Positions 41,236 through 51,272 are shown, counted from the first letter of the stretch. The stretch is 64,000 nt of DNA from Pedobacter sp. Leaf250 (GCF_920984735.1 NZ_CAKLBU010000008.1:62001-126000), one strand, 5' to 3'. The notes: a model not told the origin generated them from the sequence alone. Numbers and translations are program-made.

Positions 41236-42639
41236 TTACCCTTTGCTAATTTTCAATACCATACCGGTCTGTAAACCTGCTTTGCTCAGTTTATTATCTC
41301 GTTTAATGCTCTGTACGGTTGCTCCGTTAAACTTTTCTGCAATTTCTGATAAGGTATCACCAGTTTTAACTTTGTAACTCAAATATGAGGCAGGTGCTTT
41401 TGGCTGAACACGATTTTTGGCAAATATTTTAAGCTTTTGACCTGGTACAATGGTTTTACTTTTTAAGCCATTCCACACCCTTAAATCTTGAACTTCAACG
41501 CCATATTTATTGGCTACCGTAGTAAGGTTTTGTCCGGATGAAACTTTATGATAAACCACTGTATTTGATGAAAATGGTTTCACCTCCTTTTTGCGCAAAT
41601 CCCTAACATCATCCGTACTGGCCTGAACCACTTGCATGTTTACATCGAGATCGGTATTATATAAAACTTCGTAAACATTGGCATAATCAATGTCTTTAAG
41701 TTTTGGCATCACGATACGTTTTGGCGCTTCTTCTGTGCCGTTTACAATTTTCTTTTTGTATGATGGATTTAAAGCAAATAGCGAAGCTTCATCTACATTT
41801 AGTGCTTGGGCTAAACTTGTCAATGAAACAAAACGACTGGTTTGAACCGTATCGGTTTTCAAAAACATATTGCAGGCTTGGGCATTAATTTGATGGTGTT
41901 TGGAATAATTCATTACATAAACCGCTGCAATAAAAGCGGGAACATAATTACGTGTTTCCTTCGGGAGGAATTGTCTGATTTCCCAAAAATCTCTGGAGTT
42001 GGCTTTAATCATAGCCCTGGTAACATTTCCTTTGCCACAATTATAAGCTGCAATGGCCAAAAGCCAGTCGCCAAGTTCTTCGTAAGCATCTCTAAAATAT
42101 TGCGCTGCCGCATAACTTGCCTGAATGGGATCTTTTCGCTCATCAACAAAATTATCCATTTTCAAGCCATAAGCTTTGCCTGTGCCAAACATGAACTGCC
42201 AAATGCCTGTTGCACCAACTCGTGAAATGGCGTGTGGATTCATCTGTGACTCTACAATGGTTAAATATTTGATTTCTTGTGGAATCTCAAAATCTTTTAA
42301 TGCCTTTTCAAAAATGGGGAAGTAATAATTAGAAAGCCCCATCATTTTACCAAACATATCCTTGCGTTTTGCATAGATATCGATGTACTGCTGAACGTAT
42401 TCGTTATAAGGAAGTGGAACAGTTTTAACAATAGAATCCAGCCTTAACTTGTAAATATAATTCTGGCCCATCAGTAATGGGTTTTCGTATATTAAAGGAA
42501 CAGCAACAGTATCGGTATTAACGAATATGTTATTCTGCTTTTTAGAAATACTATCTAATTTTAAAATTTGCTGTGCGCTGGAAACGGTAACGCTAAAAAA
42601 TAAAGCACAAATAGAGGTAAAAAGTAGTTTTCTAATCAT
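41236..42639 (-). CDS. MltD-like lytic transglycosylase with two LysM domains
   Basis: A 467-residue exported murein enzyme. Signal peptide at residues 1-22, ending in SSAQQ. The SLT domain (residues ~95-230) has LTIVESQMNPHAISRVGATG with the catalytic Glu in VESQMN, the IWQFMFGTGKAYGL segment, and AIAAYNCGKGNVTRAMIKA. Two C-terminal LysM modules (VYHKVSSGQNLTTVANKYGV, and YKVKTGDTLSEIAEKFNG) bind peptidoglycan. It cleaves glycan strands in the periplasm. It sits downstream of gatA on the same strand with a 46-base gap. Confidence 0.92.
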   Translation of the reverse strand: MIRKLLFTSICALFFSVTVSSAQQILKLDSISKKQNNIFVNTDTVAVPLIYENPLLMGQNYIYKLRLDSIVKTVPLPYNEYVQQYIDIYAKRKDMFGKMMGLSNYYFPIFEKALKDFEIPQEIKYLTIVESQMNPHAISRVGATGIWQFMFGTGKAYGLKMDNFVDERKDPIQASYAAAQYFRDAYEELGDWLLAIAAYNCGKGNVTRAMIKANSRDFWEIRQFLPKETRNYVPAFIAAVYVMNYSKHHQINAQACNMFLKTDTVQTSRFVSLTSLAQALNVDEASLFALNPSYKKKIVNGTEEAPKRIVMPKLKDIDYANVYEVLYNTDLDVNMQVVQASTDDVRDLRKKEVKPFSSNTVVYHKVSSGQNLTTVANKYGVEVQDLRVWNGLKSKTIVPGQKLKIFAKNRVQPKAPASYLSYKVKTGDTLSEIAEKFNGATVQSIKRDNKLSKAGLQTGMVLKISKG

Positions 42640-42685
42640 GGGCTATTTCAATGATAATTTCGGATCCCAGATTTTGGACTCCGGA

Positions 42686-44107
42686 CTAGCTTAATAAAAA
42701 TGCCTTAGAGAAAGCAAGTAGCTTATCTTCCTCGAAATGTTTGGCTATAAATTGAATACTTAACGGCAAGCCGGCTAAATTATTGCCTAATGGCAAAGCA
42801 ATGGCTGGATTACCACTTAATGATGGTAAAACGGTAAATATATCGGCCATGTACATTACAAGTGCATTTTGTACATTATCGCCAATTTTAAATGCTGCTG
42901 TTGGTGCCACCGGCGACAAAATCAAATCGTATTCTACAAAAAGATTATCTAACTTTTCTCTAATTAATCTGCGTACTTGTTGTGCTTTTTGATAATAAGC
43001 ATCGTAGTAACCAGCGCTTAAAACGAAGGTTCCAAGTAATATCCGCTTTTTTACTTCTTCACCAAAACCTTCAGCCCGAGATAATTTGTAGAGTTCGGTT
43101 AATGATTTTGCTTCGGTATTGCGGTGGCCATAATGTACGCCATCGTAACGGGAAAGGTTTGAGGAAGCTTCTGCGGTAGTTAAAATATAGTAAGCAGGAA
43201 CAAGGTAATCCAAAAGATCAAAAGATACATACTCAACGGTATGACCTTTAGCCTTCAAATCTTCTATCGATTTTAATATGGCTGCTTTAATTTCCGGATC
43301 AAGGGCATCGCTCTCAATCGTTTCTTTTAAAACGGCTATTTTTTGTTTTTTAATTTCTGCTAAATGCGCTGAATAATTAGGCACTTCTAAGGGGGAAACT
43401 GTCGAATCGTTTTCATCTGCGCCAGCTAAAACTTGTAAAAGCAAAGCTGCATCATCGATAGAAGAAGTAATTGGTCCAACCTGATCAAATGACGAAGCAT
43501 ATGCGATTACGCCATATCTGGAAATTCGTCCGTAAGTAGGTTTTAAGCCGATTTGACCGCAGAAAGCAGCTGGCTGCCTAACGGAGCCGCCGGTATCAGT
43601 GCCTAGAGTTGCCAAACACATATCGGCTTGAACAGCTACTGCCGAACCACCAGATGAGCCGCCCGGAACGAGCTCAGGGTTGGCTGCATTTTTAGCCGGT
43701 CCAAAATAAGAAGTTTCGTTAGAGCCGCCCATGGCAAATTCATCACAATTTAAGCGGCCAATAATGATCGCATCTTCTTGTAATAATCTTTGCACTACAG
43801 TGGCAGAATATGGAGAAACAAAACCATCGAGCATTTTTGAAGATGCTGTAACGATGTGGTCTTTATAACAGATATTATCTTTTATACCAATAACCATCCC
43901 AGCAAGTTTTCCTGCTGTGCCATTATCTATTTTTTCCTGTACCGCTTTAGCCTGAACTTCTGCCGAATAAAAAAACACCTCGTTGAATGCATTGAGGTGT
44001 TCGTTATTTTTAATTTGCTTAAAATAATAAGCCAATAAATCGGTTAAAGTTAATTGCTTTTGCGAAATGAGCGCTTGTATCTCCTTAAGAGAACTGTATT
44101 TCTTCAA
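42686..44107 (-). CDS. gatA: Asp/Glu-tRNA amidotransferase subunit A
   Basis: A 473-residue amidase-signature protein. The Lys-Ser-Ser triad is intact: GIKDNICYKDH (catalytic Lys), GGSSGGSAVAVQADMCLATL and TDTGGSVRQPAAFCG. It supplies ammonia from glutamine for transamidation of Glu-tRNA(Gln) and Asp-tRNA(Asn) together with GatB and GatC, which are not in the window. It lies 17 bases downstream of the tatA pair. Confidence 0.95.
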   Translation of the reverse strand: MKKYSSLKEIQALISQKQLTLTDLLAYYFKQIKNNEHLNAFNEVFFYSAEVQAKAVQEKIDNGTAGKLAGMVIGIKDNICYKDHIVTASSKMLDGFVSPYSATVVQRLLQEDAIIIGRLNCDEFAMGGSNETSYFGPAKNAANPELVPGGSSGGSAVAVQADMCLATLGTDTGGSVRQPAAFCGQIGLKPTYGRISRYGVIAYASSFDQVGPITSSIDDAALLLQVLAGADENDSTVSPLEVPNYSAHLAEIKKQKIAVLKETIESDALDPEIKAAILKSIEDLKAKGHTVEYVSFDLLDYLVPAYYILTTAEASSNLSRYDGVHYGHRNTEAKSLTELYKLSRAEGFGEEVKKRILLGTFVLSAGYYDAYYQKAQQVRRLIREKLDNLFVEYDLILSPVAPTAAFKIGDNVQNALVMYMADIFTVLPSLSGNPAIALPLGNNLAGLPLSIQFIAKHFEEDKLLAFSKAFLLS

Positions 44108-44124
44108 AACTAATTTATTTGCAA

Positions 44125-44325
44125 TTAAACAGTTTTATCACGGTTAGATGGATCTACTTGTTCTCCATCAACACCATCTTTACCATCTTTAAATTCTTTA
44201 ACACCTTTTCCTAATCCTCTCATCAGTTCAGGAATTTTCTTACCACCAAACAATAACAAAACCACTACAGCGATAATGATAATTTCTGGTGTTCCAAGCA
44301 TTGCTGCTATTGTTGTATTTAACAT
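44125..44325 (-). CDS. tatA: Twin-arginine translocase subunit TatA/E, shorter copy
   Basis: A 66-residue protein with one N-terminal transmembrane helix ([20 protein letters not shown]) followed by the amphipathic helix with the conserved [20 protein letters not shown] motif. Family members oligomerise into the Tat pore. It is adjacent to a second, longer tatA-like gene upstream. Two neighbouring copies are likely to have arisen by duplication. No tatC is present in the window. Confidence 0.93.
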   Translation of the reverse strand: MLNTTIAAMLGTPEIIIIAVVVLLLFGGKKIPELMRGLGKGVKEFKDGKDGVDGEQVDPSNRDKTV

Positions 44326-44336
44326 AACTTTTTTGT

Positions 44337-44702
44337 TTAAACTTTTTGATTATCAGTTACTGTTTCATCGATGGGATTAACTGAGGGATGAGTTTTGGTT
44401 AAATTCGGCTCTACTTTTTCATCAACTGGTGTTTCATCAGTTGGATGATGACGTTGATTATTATTATTTGCAACCGTTTCTTCTGCTTCTTCTTTGTCTA
44501 AGTCCATAGCATTAATATTTCTATGGATTTCACGCTTAACACCATCAGATGCATCTTTAAACTCTCTGATTCCCTTTCCTAATCCTCTTGCCAGTTCGGG
44601 TAATTTTTTACCTCCAAATAACAAAAGAACCACCACTAAAATGAGTATGATCTCTGATCCACCCATGTTTAAAAATTCTAATAACGTGCCTTGATACATC
44701 AC
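44337..44702 (-). CDS. tatA: Twin-arginine translocase subunit TatA, longer copy
   Basis: A 121-residue protein. Residues ~8-30 are the membrane helix ([20 protein letters not shown]), then [20 protein letters not shown] and a charged, low-complexity tail of ~75 residues ([20 protein letters not shown]). The tail is longer than in classical TatA and could be a species-specific extension. It ends 11 bases before the second copy, so both are co-transcribed. A Tat-exported phospholipase C is encoded 4 kb away on the same strand. Confidence 0.9.
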   Translation of the reverse strand: MMYQGTLLEFLNMGGSEIILILVVVLLLFGGKKLPELARGLGKGIREFKDASDGVKREIHRNINAMDLDKEEAEETVANNNNQRHHPTDETPVDEKVEPNLTKTHPSVNPIDETVTDNQKV

Positions 44703-44744
44703 TAATCTATTTTATACAAATATAAACAATTTATACTGTCTTCT

Positions 44745-46049
44745 TTATTTACTAATCCAAGCCTCGGGGTTTAAAACATTATTTCCTCTTCTAACCTGGA
44801 ATTTTAGGATAGCATCATCGCCAGTGTTTGCCACCACTCCGATGGTTTGTTTCGTATCTACATCACTACCTGTGCTTACCGATACATTTCTCAGGTTTTG
44901 GTAAACCGTAATGTATTCACCATGCATAATGATAACTACCCCACGACCCTGAATATATTGAACAAGTAAAACCTTACCAGCAAAAACAGCCCTTACTGCA
45001 GCTCCATCAGCGGTAGTAATATCAATACCATCATTTGTGTATGATGCTTGATCTACCTTGTGCAAGCCAAATCGTTCGGTAACTGTACCCGTTGAAACCG
45101 GCCAAGGCAACCTTCCTCTGTTCCCTTCAAAACCTGCTGATAACCGGGCGGCCTCTGGCGTTGCAGTTAGCGCTTCGCTTGTGGTTTTTTCTTTCACCAC
45201 CGGCGCTTTGCTTGGTGCAGGTGCAGGTCTGTTTTCTGCTCTTGCTCTATCTGCAGCTGCTTTTTCTTCAGCAGCACGTTTTGCTGCGGCTATTCTTGCT
45301 TCTTCTGCTGCTTTTCTTCTGGCTGCTTCAATTGCCCGTTTAATGGCGGCATCAATAGCGGCATCAATCTGCTTTTGCTGTCTTCTTCGCGAAGCAATAT
45401 CTTGCGTAAACTGCCTTTCCTGTTTACTTAATTTACCAAGTACAGCAGATTGCTGGTTTTTATCTTTACCTAAACGTTCCCTCTCCTTTTCCTGCTCTCT
45501 TAAAAGCTCACTTTTTTCACGAAGGGTTTTATCCAGAACCTTAATTTTTCCATTAAGATCTTGCTGCGTATTTTCTATATAACCTGCTTGTTTTTTGCGG
45601 TACTGACTAAACTGTTGTAAGTATTTTATTCGTTTGTAAGCTTGGTTAAAATCTTTTGCAGCAAAAATAAACATCATTTTATCGTATGAGTTTCTGTTTC
45701 GCTGTGCAAAGCGAATCATGCCCGCATATTCCTTTTTAAGGTCGCCTAACTGGCCTTGTAATGTATGTACGGTATTCGTGTTCTGAGAGATTTGGCTATC
45801 AAGGTTTTTAATTTCAGAGTTGATGGTTCCAATTTTTTCCTGACGCAATCTAATCTGCGCATTGATGCCGTTAATTTGCTGCAGTGTTAGCTTTTTACCA
45901 CTAGCTGTTTTACTTAAATTCTTTTGAAGCTGCTCAATTTCACGTTGTATAGCTTCCTTCTTTCTTCTTAATTGACTTTCAGTTTGCGCTAGGGCTGAAA
46001 AGGCAAAACCGCTTAAAAACAGAATAAATACGAGTTTGTGTAGCTTCAT
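44745..46049 (-). CDS. EnvC-like murein hydrolase activator with degenerate LytM domain
   Basis: A 434-residue exported protein. After the signal peptide (residues 1-21, ending in ALAQ) a coiled coil runs to about residue 235 (LRRKKEAIQREIEQLQKNLS). An Ala/Arg/Lys-rich helix follows (IKRAIEAARRKAAEEARIAA), and the C-terminal M23/LytM fold starts near residue 320. The M23 zinc ligands appear lost. The first motif reads TNDGIDI with Asn where catalytic enzymes have His, and the HxH position reads LKFQVRRG. Such degenerate LytM proteins (EnvC, NlpD) activate amidases instead of cutting murein. It lies 42 bases upstream of the tatA pair. Confidence 0.88.
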   Translation of the reverse strand: MKLHKLVFILFLSGFAFSALAQTESQLRRKKEAIQREIEQLQKNLSKTASGKKLTLQQINGINAQIRLRQEKIGTINSEIKNLDSQISQNTNTVHTLQGQLGDLKKEYAGMIRFAQRNRNSYDKMMFIFAAKDFNQAYKRIKYLQQFSQYRKKQAGYIENTQQDLNGKIKVLDKTLREKSELLREQEKERERLGKDKNQQSAVLGKLSKQERQFTQDIASRRRQQKQIDAAIDAAIKRAIEAARRKAAEEARIAAAKRAAEEKAAADRARAENRPAPAPSKAPVVKEKTTSEALTATPEAARLSAGFEGNRGRLPWPVSTGTVTERFGLHKVDQASYTNDGIDITTADGAAVRAVFAGKVLLVQYIQGRGVVIIMHGEYITVYQNLRNVSVSTGSDVDTKQTIGVVANTGDDAILKFQVRRGNNVLNPEAWISK

Positions 46050-46286
46050 TGAGCCAAAAGTATAAAAATTTTATAGGAAAATACATTAAAATTGAGATAC
46101 TTAAATCATTAAAATGGTGTGTTTAACGATCTTCACTTATTCTTCATCAAATTTTAATTTAACAATACAATCAAAATCATTCGGCATATGCGTAAACAAT
46201 TTCTACTTAATGAATCAGATAATAGAGTTTCATTAATTGTCATTGAATCAAAAAAAATAAGAAAATTTTAAGTAAAAAGTTAAATC

Positions 46287-47078
46287 CTATTTAATAAGCG
46301 TGTATCTCTTTGGAACACTAAACGGAAAATCTACAGGAACATTGCCATCAATTTTTACATATTGTAAATCGATATTAATTTTTTTAGCTCCAGATAATGT
46401 ATTGATTTGAAGTGCACTTGGAAACAGCGACTCATTTAGTTTCTGATAATCGGTATAGTTAACTTTTAAAGCCTGACCATTTTTAGAATCATTTAAATTA
46501 GTTTCCGATACTTTTAAAAGCGTGTTGAAAAGCAAACGATAATCAAGTTCTTGTTTTCTGCCCGAAACTACCCAAACCCCATTTTCTTGCTTAACATCAG
46601 ATTGCTGGGTTAAAAATTCGCCCATGGCATTTCCGGTTAAAATACTTTGAAGCGTATTAAAGTTAACTTGTTTGTTGGTGAATGTATAAATGTAACTGAA
46701 AGGTTTTTTAATGTATTCGCTTTTAAGCCTGTTCATAATTTTAATACTATCTGGCGTAATTAAAGCTCTGGCTACTTCGGCCAGGCCGCCCAATGCCGTA
46801 ATGCTTACCCAAATGGTTTCCTTATCTTTCATTTTGAAGTTCATGGTCACATCATTTGCATCGCCAGAAATATTTAATGTAGCTTTTGCTTTTAATGAGA
46901 GCGTGTTGAATTTTAATTGCTTATCGTTTAATGCTGATAGGGCTTGCGCTTTTGTATTGTCGGTAGGAATTTCTGTAGGCTTGGTAGGAACTGTAACAAT
47001 CTCTTTTTTCGGCTTACAGGCTGTTGCAAAGCAAATTGTACTGATAATAATTGCGCTATTTAAAATATTTCTTTTCAT
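46287..47078 (-). CDS. DUF4292-type lipoprotein
   Basis: A 263-residue lipoprotein (signal MKRNILNSAIIISTICFATA, Cys21). The mature part has a LolA/LolB-like beta pattern (FNTLSLKAKATLNISGDAND, VTMNFKMKDKETIWVSITAL, GGLAEVARALITPDSIKIMN), as is usual for DUF4292. Such folds can carry or sense lipoproteins, but the role here is not known. The gene starts inside the 3' end of the TPR gene (23-base overlap), so the two are translationally coupled. Confidence 0.82.
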   Translation of the reverse strand: MKRNILNSAIIISTICFATACKPKKEIVTVPTKPTEIPTDNTKAQALSALNDKQLKFNTLSLKAKATLNISGDANDVTMNFKMKDKETIWVSITALGGLAEVARALITPDSIKIMNRLKSEYIKKPFSYIYTFTNKQVNFNTLQSILTGNAMGEFLTQQSDVKQENGVWVVSGRKQELDYRLLFNTLLKVSETNLNDSKNGQALKVNYTDYQKLNESLFPSALQINTLSGAKKINIDLQYVKIDGNVPVDFPFSVPKRYTLIK

Positions 47079-48750
47079 TAATTTTCTTATTTAAAATTTC
47101 GGTTCCATTTCCGGCTTCTTTTGCCTTTTGCCATTGCAACAAAGCATCATCTTTTTCGCCTTTCATATACAGAATATCTCCGTAATGCTCCAAATAAACA
47201 CCATTCTTATTGGTATTGTTTTGAAGTGCTTTTTCGATCCAGGTTTTTGCCAAATCATACTTTTGTTGCTTAAATAAAATGAAGGCATAAGTATCTGCAA
47301 CCGAAGAATTAAAAGGCATTGCATTGGCAGCGGTTTCGGCATATTTTGCAGCCTTGGTTAAATCATCATTTTTCAGAGCCAGATAATAAGCATAATTATT
47401 CATGATGAGGTAATTATCGGGTTCTGTTGCAATTGCTTTTTCGAAAGCATTTTTTGCCTGATTGAAATTATTTTGGCTGATGTAAATATCACCCTGAAGT
47501 GCGTAAACCTGGGCTTGCATACTTTTATTATCCACATCAAGCTGTAATGCAGTTTTCAGATTATTTAAAGCAAGATCAAATTTGCTGGTTTTGTACAATG
47601 CATAAGCCATGTAATAATATAAACTGGCTTGATTGGGATAAATGGTAAGTGCTTCATCGCCTATTTTCACCGCCTCGGCATAATGCCCGATCAGGCTTTG
47701 GATGTTGATTACCTGCTCCCAAACTACATAAACTTGCTCATTCAATTTTAATGCTTCCTGATATTGAACCAGCGCTTCTCTCAGTTTATTTTGCTGATAC
47801 AGCACATCGCCATAAAGCGCTAAAGCTTTTGCATCTTTTGGATTCTGTTCAGCTACAATTTTGCTTAAATCAGTAAGGTTTTTAGCTACAACGGGCTCAC
47901 TTATTTTAGAAAAAAGTGCAGCCACAATCTTTACCTTTTCAGTTAGTGGCATGTCGATACTGCCAAATGCTAATTTTAGTGATGAAAATGCGGCATCATC
48001 ATTTTTTTGTTTGCGATAGATATCAGCAAGGGCTAAATTAACTTCAAAATTTTGAGGCTCTATTTGTTGTGCTTTTAAAAGTACCTTTAATGCTTCTGGG
48101 TCGTTGCCTTTTTGTAATAGCAAGCCGGCTGCATAGAGATAGTTTTTTACATCTGCTTGGTTGCCTTCCAATAGTTTGACAATATCACTTTCAGAAGCAT
48201 TTCCATTTGATTGGACTCTTCTTCGGGCTGTAATCAAATCTCTTGATTCTCCAAATTTTATTTCTATCTGATCGTAAACCTTTTTGGCTTCCTCAACTTT
48301 ATTGGATAAATAAAGTGCATTAGCTTTATCAAAATAATAGGCATCATTTTCTGGATCAAGGCGTATCAATTGTGAAAATACCTCTACCAATTCTGGCATT
48401 TTATTGCTGCGTTTATATACTTCACCCAGAATGCGATAATACCAGGGGTTGTTATTATTTAATTTGATGGCTTGTTTGATGTTTATTTCAGCCTCGGCTA
48501 ATTTATCTAAGCGGAGATTGGCATTTGCCAATTCGAAATAAGCGGCATGGTTGCTGGCATCTAACCCAATAACTTTGTTAAAGTTTGTAGCGGCAAGCAT
48601 GTAATTATCAGACATTTTTTCTCGCAAACCGGCAAAAAACAATTGCTTAACCATGTTGCTATCTCTAGTGGCGTTGGATACAACGGGCATTTGCCCAAAG
48701 GCATTTAGGTTTAAAATTATTGCTGCAAGAAAAACGTATGTTCTATTCAT
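47056..48750 (-). CDS. Exported TPR-repeat protein
   Basis: A 564-residue protein with a signal peptide (residues 1-19, ending in NAFGQ) and about 12-14 tetratricopeptide repeats from residue ~35 to the end. Examples are AAYFELANANLRLDKLAEAE, PWYYRILGEVYKRSNKMPEL and NYLIMNNYAYYLALKNDDLT. The repeats are regular with the W/A/G/Y/A/P consensus, so it is probably a periplasmic or surface scaffold. It overlaps the downstream DUF4292 lipoprotein, a combination conserved in the phylum as far as I recall, and lies 73 bases downstream of dut. Confidence 0.88.
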   Translation of the reverse strand: MNRTYVFLAAIILNLNAFGQMPVVSNATRDSNMVKQLFFAGLREKMSDNYMLAATNFNKVIGLDASNHAAYFELANANLRLDKLAEAEINIKQAIKLNNNNPWYYRILGEVYKRSNKMPELVEVFSQLIRLDPENDAYYFDKANALYLSNKVEEAKKVYDQIEIKFGESRDLITARRRVQSNGNASESDIVKLLEGNQADVKNYLYAAGLLLQKGNDPEALKVLLKAQQIEPQNFEVNLALADIYRKQKNDDAAFSSLKLAFGSIDMPLTEKVKIVAALFSKISEPVVAKNLTDLSKIVAEQNPKDAKALALYGDVLYQQNKLREALVQYQEALKLNEQVYVVWEQVINIQSLIGHYAEAVKIGDEALTIYPNQASLYYYMAYALYKTSKFDLALNNLKTALQLDVDNKSMQAQVYALQGDIYISQNNFNQAKNAFEKAIATEPDNYLIMNNYAYYLALKNDDLTKAAKYAETAANAMPFNSSVADTYAFILFKQQKYDLAKTWIEKALQNNTNKNGVYLEHYGDILYMKGEKDDALLQWQKAKEAGNGTEILNKKINEKKYFK

Positions 48751-48823
48751 AAATTAAATTTTGAATGAGTGAATATTCAGCTATTTCCTTATTCTTTCAA
48801 TCAATCATTCTCAAATTCTCTCA

Positions 48824-49258
48824 TTAACCTTTTCCCGTATGCCCGTAACCACCTTCACCCCTCAAAGTTTCTCCTAATTCTTCAACGGCCTGCCATTCAA
48901 CTGTTTCATGTTTAGCCACAACCATTTGCGCAATTCTATCTCCATTAACGATTTTGAATTCGGTATCTGATAAATTAACCAATAAAACTTTTAATTCTCC
49001 TCGGTAATCGGCATCAATTGTGCCTGGAGAATTTACAATACTAATCCCGTGCTTATATGCCAATCCGCTTCTCGGGCGAATCTGCGCTTCAAAACCCGTT
49101 GGTAGTTCAATATATAAACCTGTCGGGATTAATTGACGCTGTAAAGGTTTGAGCATAATTTCTTCAGTAATCGATGCTCTTAAATCCATTCCGGCAGCAT
49201 GTGCTGTTTCGTATTGTGGTAATGGATGTTCGGATTTATTGATGATTTTTATGTTCAT
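48824..49258 (-). CDS. dut: Deoxyuridine 5'-triphosphate nucleotidohydrolase
   Basis: A 144-residue trimeric dUTPase. Conserved motifs in order: [10 protein letters not shown] (motif 1), [11 protein letters not shown] (motif 2), [17 protein letters not shown] (motif 3 with catalytic Asp), GDRIAQMVV (motif 4) and [10 protein letters not shown] (motif 5, flexible C-terminal arm). It removes dUTP and supplies dUMP. It lies 46 bases after the flippase gene, within an envelope cluster. A TAGATTTG match (49292-49299, minus strand) upstream of the ATG lacks a -33 element. Confidence 0.96.
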   Translation of the reverse strand: MNIKIINKSEHPLPQYETAHAAGMDLRASITEEIMLKPLQRQLIPTGLYIELPTGFEAQIRPRSGLAYKHGISIVNSPGTIDADYRGELKVLLVNLSDTEFKIVNGDRIAQMVVAKHETVEWQAVEELGETLRGEGGYGHTGKG

Positions 49259-49304
49259 ATATTACTTATCATAAATGACTCCTGCGTATGTCAAATCTAT
49301 AATA

Positions 49305-50789
49305 TCAAGATCCTTTTTTTAAAAGTTTCTTTACGTTATCCTTCTCAAAATAAAATATCCCTATTAAAAATAAAATTAAAATGGCGTTGCCAATGTAAAT
49401 GTTGCGGTGAAATACCCAGAAAGATAAGCCAACAAAAATGATAGAAATGATGATGTACGCACTCATTGATTTGAGTTTATAAGGTATTGGATAGTGTTTC
49501 TGACCTAACCAATACGAAATAACCATAATAATAAAGTAGGCAAACATCGACACCCATGCAGAGCCCATGTAACTATATTTTGGAATGAGAATAATATTCA
49601 TCACAATAGTAAAAACTGCACCAACCAAAGAGATATATAAACCATATCTGGTTTGATCGGAAAGGCGGTACCATACCGACAAATTCATATAGATGCCGAG
49701 GCAAACATAGCCAAAAAGCAATACTGGAACGGCATTTAGTCCTTCCCAATATCTCGAATTGATAAAATGTTTAATGATTTCGATGTTGGCTGTTAATCCA
49801 AGAAATAAAATAGATAAAGCTAAAACGAAGTAATATAAAATGGTAGCATAAGTTTGTTTTGCATTTTCGTTTTTAGCATGACTGAAAAAGAAAGGTTCGG
49901 CTCCCAATCTGAAAGCGGTATTAAAAATGCTTATGAAAATGGCTAACTTACATACTGCGCCATAGATACCAACATCATGGTTGGCAATGTTATTTGGCAG
50001 ATATTTACCTAATAAGATTTTATCGAGATTTTCGTTAATGATAAAGGATAAATTTGCAATTAAAACTGGCCAACTATAGCCAAACATATTGTAAAACAGG
50101 TCTTTGTTGAATTTTAATCGAAGTTCTAAAAACTGTGGTACAAGCATTATCAAAGTAACTACACTTGCAATTAAGTTTGCTACAAAAACGTAGCCTACCC
50201 ATCTACCCTTGTACCAGCTAGACCACCAATCAGCTAAAATATCGTGTTTAATAAGCAGCGGAATAACGAAAATGAATATCAAATTGAAACCGATGAATGT
50301 GCCAATATTTATAAATTTGATTAAACTATATTTAAAAGGTTTACCGTCTGCTCTTAATTTTGCAAATGGAATTACACTAATGGCATCTACAAATAGGATC
50401 CATGCGAAAAATTGTATGTAAGATTTTTGATCAGCAAAGCCAGAAATGTTCCCGTTCAGAGTGTATTTTGCCAGAAAATCAGTAAAAACTAGTGCTGTTA
50501 TTAAAAACAGTGAAGAGATGAAAGCAATAACCAAGAAACTGTTGTTGTAAACTTCTTGTTTTTTGTCTTCATGTTTATTTAAGTATCTAAAAAACGTGGT
50601 CTCCATCCCAAATGCCAAAATGGGATTAATGATGGAAACGTAACTGAACATTTTGGTAAAAACGCCGTACACCCCCGGAGCAAAAACTGTGGTGTAAATG
50701 GGTGTTAAAATAAAATTAAACAAGCGTGAGAGAATGGTACTAATACCATAAACCATTGTTTGCCCCAGAAATTTTTTATATACCGACAA
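49305..50789 (-). CDS. Polysaccharide/oligosaccharide flippase (MATE/MVF superfamily)
   Basis: A 494-residue integral membrane protein with about 14 helices. The N-terminal VYGISTILSRLFNFILTPIY with a TTVFAPGVYGVFTK segment is typical of Wzx/RfbX-type flippases. Helices continue to the C-terminus (LILFLIGIFYFEKDNVKKLL). It would flip lipid-linked oligosaccharides from the cytoplasmic to the periplasmic leaflet. No glycosyltransferase is adjacent, so the substrate is unknown. The family assignment rests on the N-terminal motif, length and helix number. Confidence 0.87.
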   Translation of the reverse strand: MSVYKKFLGQTMVYGISTILSRLFNFILTPIYTTVFAPGVYGVFTKMFSYVSIINPILAFGMETTFFRYLNKHEDKKQEVYNNSFLVIAFISSLFLITALVFTDFLAKYTLNGNISGFADQKSYIQFFAWILFVDAISVIPFAKLRADGKPFKYSLIKFINIGTFIGFNLIFIFVIPLLIKHDILADWWSSWYKGRWVGYVFVANLIASVVTLIMLVPQFLELRLKFNKDLFYNMFGYSWPVLIANLSFIINENLDKILLGKYLPNNIANHDVGIYGAVCKLAIFISIFNTAFRLGAEPFFFSHAKNENAKQTYATILYYFVLALSILFLGLTANIEIIKHFINSRYWEGLNAVPVLLFGYVCLGIYMNLSVWYRLSDQTRYGLYISLVGAVFTIVMNIILIPKYSYMGSAWVSMFAYFIIMVISYWLGQKHYPIPYKLKSMSAYIIISIIFVGLSFWVFHRNIYIGNAILILFLIGIFYFEKDNVKKLLKKGS

Positions 50790-50933
50790 AAGAATTTAAG
50801 ATTTTAGATTTACGATTTTAGATTAGCATTGCCAATTTATAATCCTAACCTGTTATTAATTTATTTTAAACTATATCATTATTGATTTTAGGCTTTGAAA
50901 TTGTAACTCTTCAAACTAAAATCGTAATTATAT

Positions 50934-51218
50934 TTACCAAAGAAGATTCTTTTTAACCACTTCGAAATTGCGAAAATTTTTCAGGTCGCCATCGCTTATT
51001 TCTACATTCTCAACCACCGATTTATCAGGTCCCTCTTTGCACCAGTCAATAAATGGCTCTAAAATAAATTGTTCCGCCTCTGCTTCAATACTTACCGAGC
51101 CATCTTTTTCATTTTTCACAAAGCCTTTAATGCCCATTTGATCGGCAACAGCTTTGGTGCTTGCCCTGAAGAAAACGCCCTGCACTTTACCCGTTACTTT
51201 TATATTAATGTGTTTCAT
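50934..51218 (-). CDS. acyP: Acylphosphatase
   Basis: A 94-residue ferredoxin-like fold enzyme. Catalytic Arg and Asn are present in VTGKVQGVFFRASTKAVADQ and in GIKGFVKNEKDGSVSIEAEA. It hydrolyses carboxyl-phosphate bonds of acyl phosphates. It is downstream of the nitronate monooxygenase gene. Short but all family residues are intact. Confidence 0.93.
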   Translation of the reverse strand: MKHINIKVTGKVQGVFFRASTKAVADQMGIKGFVKNEKDGSVSIEAEAEQFILEPFIDWCKEGPDKSVVENVEISDGDLKNFRNFEVVKKNLLW

Positions 51219-51272
51219 TGGTATGGGAAATTGAAATGTTTTAACGTTGCAAAGTTAATAAACGATTGCGCA

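Noticed and set aside
45058..45582. Plus-strand open frame of 174 codons, Ala/Ser/Leu-rich
   Set aside because: Mirror image of the Ala/Arg/Lys-rich coiled-coil region of the EnvC-like gene; the composition is explained by the antisense codons.
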